Of a DNA stretch of 10,121 nucleotides, positions 6,375-10,121 are shown piece by piece. Under the pieces are notes generated by a model, which was not told the origin of the DNA, did no database searches, and saw nothing but the letters and a program-made list of their open reading frames with translations. Position 1 is the stretch's first letter; each line of letters opens with the position of its first letter. A program made the position numbers and the translations under genes. The stretch lies in contig CATPBC010000131.1 of NCBI GenBank assembly GCA_955652195.1, positions 1 to 10,121 on the forward strand, written 5' to 3'. Source of the stretch: an uncultured Xanthobacteraceae bacterium (GTDB lineage Bacteria; Pseudomonadota; Alphaproteobacteria; Rhizobiales; Xanthobacteraceae).

Positions 6375-6508
6375 ATTCTTGGCGTGCTGCGGGGTTTGTT
6401 GCATCGCAGTAACGGTAGGTCTTTGCCGACGCCGCGTCCGGCCAACCTGCCGGAATCGCGCGCGCATGAATGCCGGTCGCCGCCCCACTCTCGCAGAATT
6501 ATGGTTAA

Positions 6509-6997
6509 TCAATCGCCAATCCGGGGCTCTCGACCGCAATAATTGGCCTCTGGAACGCCAATATCACCGCATGACGTGACCATGGCGAGCACCGCGGGCA
6601 AGGCCGCCATGCCCGGTGCGACCGCGAGCCGCGGTATCTTTATACCCGCAATTGCAACTTCGCCCCGTTCCGGCAGCCGTTCGGCGTCATCGGCCGCCAA
6701 ATCGACGACCAGGCCCACGACCGCGCAGGCCTCATAATCGCGCTGCAGAATGCCGACCCCGCGCAGCTCGATGAGCCCTTTCAGCGCGTCAGCCGGACGC
6801 ACTAAGAGCCGGCCACCGGCCGCCTCAAGATGGACCCGATCGTCGCCGACGAGCTTGGCAAAAAGCAGCGCGCCGTTGCGGGCGGCCTCGATCAGTTCCA
6901 GCGCCAGGCGCGATTTGCCCGCGCCCGACGGACCGCGGATCAATACCGCGCGCGCGCCGACCAGCACGGCGGATGCGTGGACGGTCGCCGCGGTCAT
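6509..6997 (-). CDS. hprK: HPr kinase/phosphorylase, short alphaproteobacterial form
   Basis: A 162-residue ATP-dependent kinase that phosphorylates the regulatory Ser of HPr and can reverse the reaction. The Walker A motif GPSGAGKS (22-29) follows the typical THASAVLVGARAVLIRG-like strand with its conserved HAS (H7). LVGDDRV (D52-D53) and IELRGVGIL (76-84) match the conserved 'DD' and 'EIRGLGIL' stretches of the HprK catalytic core. Firmicute enzymes have about 310 residues with an N-terminal domain; alphaproteobacterial ones keep only the C-terminal kinase domain at about 150 residues, so this length is normal. It starts 17 nt after the chvG stop with no strong Shine-Dalgarno site, which suggests translation coupled to chvG. 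Neighbouring HPr retains the target Ser. The pairing of hprK with chvG/chvI supports a link between carbon or nitrogen state and envelope signalling. Confidence 0.95.
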   Translation of the reverse strand: MTAATVHASAVLVGARAVLIRGPSGAGKSRLALELIEAARNGALLFAKLVGDDRVHLEAAGGRLLVRPADALKGLIELRGVGILQRDYEACAVVGLVVDLAADDAERLPERGEVAIAGIKIPRLAVAPGMAALPAVLAMVTSCGDIGVPEANYCGREPRIGD

Positions 6998-7014
6998 TCG
7001 CGGGGCTTCGCCAT

Positions 7015-8940
7015 TTAAAGGGCGGGGAGGCGGACGATGAAGCGCGCACCGAGAACGCAGGGCTCACCGTCCGGTCCCGGCACGCCGGTGCGGTTCTCGA
7101 CCCAGATGGCGCCGCCATGGGCCTCGACGATCTGCTTTGAGATCGAGAGCCCGAGACCGGAATTCTGCCCGAAGCCCTGGTGCGGGCGATCGGTGTAAAA
7201 CCGCTCGAAAATCTTGTCGCGAACTTCGGCTCGCACGCCCGGTCCGTCATCATCAACCAAAATCTCGATGTGATGGCGCAGGCGCCGGCAGCTGACGCGA
7301 ACCGTACCGCCAGGCGGCGAGAATGAACGCGCGTTCTCGATCAAATTGTCGATGATCTGGCCGAGACGCGAGTCGTGACCCGGCACCTGAAAGGCGTGCA
7401 TGCCACCTTCAAAACGCAGCGTGACTTTGACGCAATCGTCGCGCTTCACCTCGTTGGCGACCACGACCAGAGTGTTGAGGAGCTTGGTAAAGTCGACCGG
7501 CGCCGTTTCCTGGCGCTGCAATTCGGCATCGAGCCGGCTCGCATCGGAAATATCGGAGATCAAACGATCGAGCCGTTTGACATCATGATGGATGACGTTG
7601 AGCAAACGTGACCGGCTTTCGTCAGATTTGGCGAGCGGCAAGGTTTCCACCGCCGAGCGCAACGATGTCAGCGGATTTTTCAGCTCATGGGCGACGTCGG
7701 CGGCAAAGCTTTCGATCGCTTCGATCCGGCTATAGAGCGCATTGGTCATGTCGCGGAGCGTCCCGGACAGATGCCCGATCTCATCGCGCCGCCTGGTAAA
7801 ATCGGGGATCTCGACGCGTGAACGGATGCGGCGGCGGACGCTTTCGGCGGCGTCGGCGAGGCGCCGTACCGGCTCGGCGATGGTCCCCGCCAACAGGATT
7901 GAAAGCACTACCATCACCGCGGCGGCGATCAGAAAGACTTTCAGGACCGCGAGCCGCTCGGCTTCCACCATGTCGTCGATGTCGGCGCCTTGCGTGGACA
8001 GCATCAGCGCGCCGCGCACCGCGCGGAAACGCTGCACCGGCACCGCGACCGAGACGATCACGTCGCCGCGGTCGTTGATGCGCACCATGCTGGCATTGTG
8101 ACCGTCCAGCGCGCGCGCGACTTCCGAATAGGTCTTGCCGTCGTCCGGTCCGAGTTCGTGATAAAGCGGAAGATCGCCGCGCCCAAGCCACATGCGCAGC
8201 GCGATGAAAGCGCGTTCGAAAAAGCCGGGCTTCTCCGCGGTTGGCGGCGGCAGATCGTAACGCAAGATGTCGCCGCGGCCGAACAGATTACGGCTGTCCA
8301 CGAGCAATATGCCGTCGCGGTCGTAGATACGCGCGCGCGTCTTGGTCGGCGAAACCAGCCGCCGCAAAATCGGCCCCACCCGTTCCGGATTAATCGGGAA
8401 ATCGAGGCCGTAGAGCGCGTCCTCGTTCGGGCCATAACTCTCGCCGGGATGCAAATTGAGGAGTTTGTCGGGATCGAGCGTGATCGATGAATCGGTTTCC
8501 ACCGTCGCGGACGAGGCGATGGCGCCGGCAATGATCTGGCCCTGCACCAATAAACTTTGGATACGCGCATCAATCAGGCCGGCGCGAAATTGCGACAGCA
8601 CGATAATGCCGATCGAGAGTGCGACGAGACCGGTGACGTTGAGGACGACAATGCGGCGGGTGAGGCTCGATGAGCTTTGCGTGCTGAAAAATTGCCAGCC
8701 GCGCGCCAGCCACTCGCCGACGGCGGCAAAGCCGTGGCGGCGCGCTTTCGCCTCGTCGAGACCGGTACTCTCGGCTCGGCTATCGACTTGACTATCGACG
8801 GCGGCCGCGGCCTCCGTCGATGCTTGTGGGTCTGCAGTTCGATCGAGCACGTCGTCGTCTGCCAGGGTTTTTGATCGGCCTTGCGCCTGTCCTCTACCGC
8901 CGCCAGAAGCGGCGGAGAAGAGCGAGAGGCCGGACGCCAT
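7015..8940 (-). CDS. chvG: ChvG/ExoS/BvrS-type membrane sensor histidine kinase
   Basis: A 641-residue sensor kinase that phosphorylates ChvI. An unusually long, Ala/Ser/Asp-rich cytoplasmic N-terminus (1-95) precedes TM1 (about 97-117). A periplasmic sensor domain follows (118-331, with the ChvG-type stretch RARIYDRDGILLVDSRNLFG), then TM2 (332-352) and a HAMP linker (353-405). The kinase core has the H-box SFAADVAHELKNPLTSLRSA (H418), N-box IIDNLIENA (N536), G1 box VDDDGPGV (562-569), F-box IFERFYT and G2 box GLGLSI. In rhizobia and Brucella this sensor responds to acid and envelope conditions and is controlled by ExoR; exoR is not in view. The start ATG 8940 is the first possible one, with an in-frame TGA 12-15 bases upstream, but no Shine-Dalgarno site is seen; a start further inside is possible. 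It lies between chvI and hprK. Confidence 0.96.
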   Translation of the reverse strand: MASGLSLFSAASGGGRGQAQGRSKTLADDDVLDRTADPQASTEAAAAVDSQVDSRAESTGLDEAKARRHGFAAVGEWLARGWQFFSTQSSSSLTRRIVVLNVTGLVALSIGIIVLSQFRAGLIDARIQSLLVQGQIIAGAIASSATVETDSSITLDPDKLLNLHPGESYGPNEDALYGLDFPINPERVGPILRRLVSPTKTRARIYDRDGILLVDSRNLFGRGDILRYDLPPPTAEKPGFFERAFIALRMWLGRGDLPLYHELGPDDGKTYSEVARALDGHNASMVRINDRGDVIVSVAVPVQRFRAVRGALMLSTQGADIDDMVEAERLAVLKVFLIAAAVMVVLSILLAGTIAEPVRRLADAAESVRRRIRSRVEIPDFTRRRDEIGHLSGTLRDMTNALYSRIEAIESFAADVAHELKNPLTSLRSAVETLPLAKSDESRSRLLNVIHHDVKRLDRLISDISDASRLDAELQRQETAPVDFTKLLNTLVVVANEVKRDDCVKVTLRFEGGMHAFQVPGHDSRLGQIIDNLIENARSFSPPGGTVRVSCRRLRHHIEILVDDDGPGVRAEVRDKIFERFYTDRPHQGFGQNSGLGLSISKQIVEAHGGAIWVENRTGVPGPDGEPCVLGARFIVRLPAL

Positions 8941-8959
8941 TACTACCGCAGGTCAGCCG

Positions 8960-8996
8960 CCCAGTCAGGAGCCCTGTCAGGAGCCCAGTTCAGGAG
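8960..8996. repeat. Three tandem 12-13 bp repeats just upstream of chvG
   Basis: CCCAGTCAGGAG (8960-8971), CCCTGTCAGGAG (8972-8983) and CCCAGTTCAGGAG (8984-8996) stand end to end. On the chvG transcript each unit reads as GGGCTCCTGA or close to it, so the leader has three CUCCU motifs 20-57 nt before the start codon. CUCCU is the anti-Shine-Dalgarno sequence of 16S rRNA and would pair with AGGAG elements. Confidence 0.8.
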
Positions 8997-9042
8997 CCCT
9001 CTTTGCCCGCTTTACCAGCCGAGGCTCCAACACGTCTTGAGA

Positions 9043-9084
9043 ATGATCGCTTTGCGCAAAACTCTCGGCGTTTTGCCCGATCAT
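9043..9084. repeat. Bulged palindrome between chvI and chvG
   Basis: Outer arms ATGATCG (9043-9049) and CGATCAT (9078-9084) are perfect complements, as are inner arms GCAAAAC (9056-9062) and GTTTTGC (9070-9076). They are joined by a 7-nt loop and an uneven bulge (6 nt against 1 nt). The element begins 6 nt after the chvI stop in the transcript and is not followed by a T-run, so it is not a standard terminator. Its layout (GATCAT ends, AAAAC/GTTTT inside) resembles palindromic intergenic repeats that I recall from Rhizobiales genomes, which also end in GATCATGC. Confidence 0.6.
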
Positions 9085-9090
9085 GTTCGC

Positions 9091-9786
9091 TTATTCTTTA
9101 AAGCGATAACCGACCCCATACAGGGTTTCGATCATGTCGAAATCGTCATCGCTGGCTTTGAACTTTTTGCGCAGCCGCTTGATGTGACTGTCGATGGTAC
9201 GATCGTCCACATAGACTTGGTCGTCATAGGCCGCATCCATCAAAGCGTTGCGGCTTTTCACCACGCCCGGCCGGCTCGCCAGCGCCTGCAGAATCAGAAA
9301 TTCGGTCACCGTGAGCGTCACCGGCTCGTTCTTCCAGGTGCAGGTATGGCGCTCCGGATCCATGCGCAGCAGTCCGCGTTCCAACACCTTGCTGTCGGCT
9401 TCCTTCGGGATGCTGCCGTCTTTTGGCGCGGCGCGGCGCAGCACGGCTTTGACGCGCTCGACCAATAACCGCTGGGAAAACGGTTTGCGGATAAAATCGT
9501 CCGCGCCCATTTTCAGGCCGAACAGCTCGTCGATCTCCTCGTCCTTCGAGGTCAGGAAGATCACCGGCAGATCGGATTTCTGCCGCAGCCGGCGCAACGT
9601 CTCCATGCCGTCCATGCGCGGCATCTTGATGTCGAGGATGGCGAGGTCGGGCGGCGCGGTCTTAAACCCGTCGAGCGCCGAAGCGCCATCGGTATAGGTG
9701 GTGATGCGATAGCCTTCGGCTTCGAGGGCGATCGACACCGAGGTGAGGATATTGCGGTCGTCGTCGACGAGAGCGATTGTCGGCAT
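9091..9786 (-). CDS. chvI: ChvI/BvrR-type OmpR-family response regulator
   Basis: A 231-residue DNA-binding regulator paired with ChvG. The receiver domain (1-117) has the acidic pocket VDDDRN (D8-D10), phospho-acceptor D52 in [14 protein letters not shown]79 in IFLTSKDE and K101 in FIRKPF. The OmpR/PhoB winged-helix domain (about 130-231) has [17 protein letters not shown], the recognition helix region [17 protein letters not shown] and the closing [12 protein letters not shown]. The N-terminus [19 protein letters not shown] is very typical of ChvI. ATG 9786 has AAGG about seven bases upstream. In rhizobia and Brucella, ChvI/BvrR controls envelope, exopolysaccharide, acid-stress and central-carbon genes. 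It is the first gene of the minus-strand block, with chvG 150 nt downstream. The start is 175 nt from a divergent plus-strand ORF, with two inverted repeats between them. Confidence 0.97.
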   Translation of the reverse strand: MPTIALVDDDRNILTSVSIALEAEGYRITTYTDGASALDGFKTAPPDLAILDIKMPRMDGMETLRRLRQKSDLPVIFLTSKDEEIDELFGLKMGADDFIRKPFSQRLLVERVKAVLRRAAPKDGSIPKEADSKVLERGLLRMDPERHTCTWKNEPVTLTVTEFLILQALASRPGVVKSRNALMDAAYDDQVYVDDRTIDSHIKRLRKKFKASDDDFDMIETLYGVGYRFKE

Positions 9787-9829
9787 GGCGGCCTTCTAAC
9801 ATGAGTCGGCCGCAGCAGCATCAGCCCGG

Positions 9830-9859
9830 CCCCACAAGCCTTTGAAGCCCCATGTGGGG
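9830..9859. other. Inverted repeat in the chvI leader
   Basis: CCCCACA (9830-9836) and TGTGGGG (9853-9859) are perfect 7-bp arms around a 16-nt loop, ending 43 nt before the chvI start codon. The element could fold in the chvI 5' leader or be a protein site. No T-run follows it on either strand. Confidence 0.45.
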
Positions 9860-9895
9860 GCGGAAGTGTGACGAGACAAGGCAAAATCGGGGCAA

Positions 9896-9941
9896 TTAAG
9901 GTGGCGAGAGTTCAAGCCGCAAGCCTCAACAGACACCTTAA
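9896..9941. promoter_or_regulatory. Spaced inverted repeat in the divergent chvI / 9962-ORF region
   Basis: TTAAGGTG (9896-9903) and CACCTTAA (9934-9941) are perfect 8-bp complements 30 nt apart. They lie in the most AT-rich part of the shared intergenic region, where promoters for both directions should be. They could be two half-sites for a dimer or a looped pair. No regulator is assigned. Confidence 0.4.
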
Positions 9942-9961
9942 AACAAGCTAAAACCGGGAAC

Positions 9962-10121
9962 ATGGGACGCAAAGATGAAACCCCTTCGGCTCAATCCAAT
10001 CGAGCCGATGGAACCCAGCGGTCCGGTTCCGAGCGACCGCTGCCCGGCGCGATGCCCGATCGGCTGCCGGAAACTGCACCCGCGCCGGATTTCGATGCGA
10101 AATCGGCGGCGAAAATATTGC
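9962..10121 (+). CDS. Hypothetical protein, N-terminal part only (cut by window end)
   Basis: The frame is open from ATG 9962 to the window end (53 codons). The N-terminus starts MGRKDETPSAQSNRADGTQR and is polar and rich in Pro, Ser, Arg and Asp, then becomes APDFDAKSAAKIL; it has no signal peptide or membrane helix. Third-position GC fits the neighbours better than the overlapping ATG 9975 frame, which is Cys/Arg-rich and looks like a shadow. No clear Shine-Dalgarno site is seen. The gene is divergent to chvI. In many rhizobia pckA (PEP carboxykinase) sits here, but this N-terminus does not look like PEP carboxykinase. No function can be given. Confidence 0.45.
   Translation, partial: MGRKDETPSAQSNRADGTQRSGSERPLPGAMPDRLPETAPAPDFDAKSAAKIL

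Noticed and set aside
6501..6508. TTAACCAT (minus strand), a CtrA half-site-like 8-mer after hprK
   Set aside because: A single 8-mer occurs often by chance; there is no second TTAA half at the right spacing and no clear promoter next to it.
6294..6539. 82-residue N-terminal extension of EIIA in the open frame
   Set aside because: Arg-rich and unlike the family; the conserved MIGLVLVTHG start with its own ribosome site lies at 6293.

Overview
The window reads as chromosomal DNA of a GC-rich alphaproteobacterium of the order Hyphomicrobiales (Rhizobiales), probably close to the Bradyrhizobium/Rhodopseudomonas/Xanthobacteraceae group. The main reason is the minus-strand block chvI - chvG - hprK - EIIA (manX type) - HPr - (small protein) - ahcY. 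From memory this matches the order around chvI/exoS in Sinorhizobium and bvrR/bvrS in Brucella. No tRNA, rRNA, CRISPR array or insertion sequence was seen.

Layout. Positions 1-2220 (+ strand) hold the 3' part of a GT9 (heptosyltransferase-type) glycosyltransferase, followed closely by a multi-pass GT39/ArnT-like glycosyltransferase. They look like the end of a cell-envelope polysaccharide or LPS operon. It converges, with a 16-nt gap, on a minus-strand pair: ahcY (S-adenosylhomocysteinase) and a Tat-exported Bug/TctC-type solute-binding protein just downstream of it. Upstream of ahcY is a palindrome, ATAAAG-ATAC-CTTTAT, with an extra half-site, probably an operator for an ArsR-type methyl-cycle regulator. 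A 51-codon plus-strand remnant of a UdgX/family-4-like uracil-DNA glycosylase C-terminus lies between this and the PTS genes.

Positions 5076-9786 (- strand) hold the signalling block. ChvG (membrane histidine kinase) and ChvI (OmpR-type regulator) form the envelope/acid-stress two-component system. HPrK (short alphaproteobacterial form), EIIA and HPr form the regulatory part of an 'incomplete' PTS with no sugar permease in view. Last comes a 127-aa protein of unknown function. All face the same way with short gaps, so co-transcription from upstream of chvI is likely, with possible internal promoters in the chvI-chvG (150 nt) and hprK-EIIA (215 nt) gaps. Positions 9787-9961 are a divergent intergenic region with two inverted repeats. 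A partial plus-strand ORF starts at 9962; it does not look like pckA, the neighbour I would expect in many rhizobia.

The coding content is mostly well-known families. The less ordinary signals are small: a 17-bp tandem duplication that split an ATGA stop/start overlap between EIIA and HPr and left a 6-codon mini-ORF, the candidate ahcY operator, the udg remnant, three CUCCU-containing repeats ahead of chvG, and a bulged palindrome after chvI. I found no convincing evidence of an undescribed multi-gene system.
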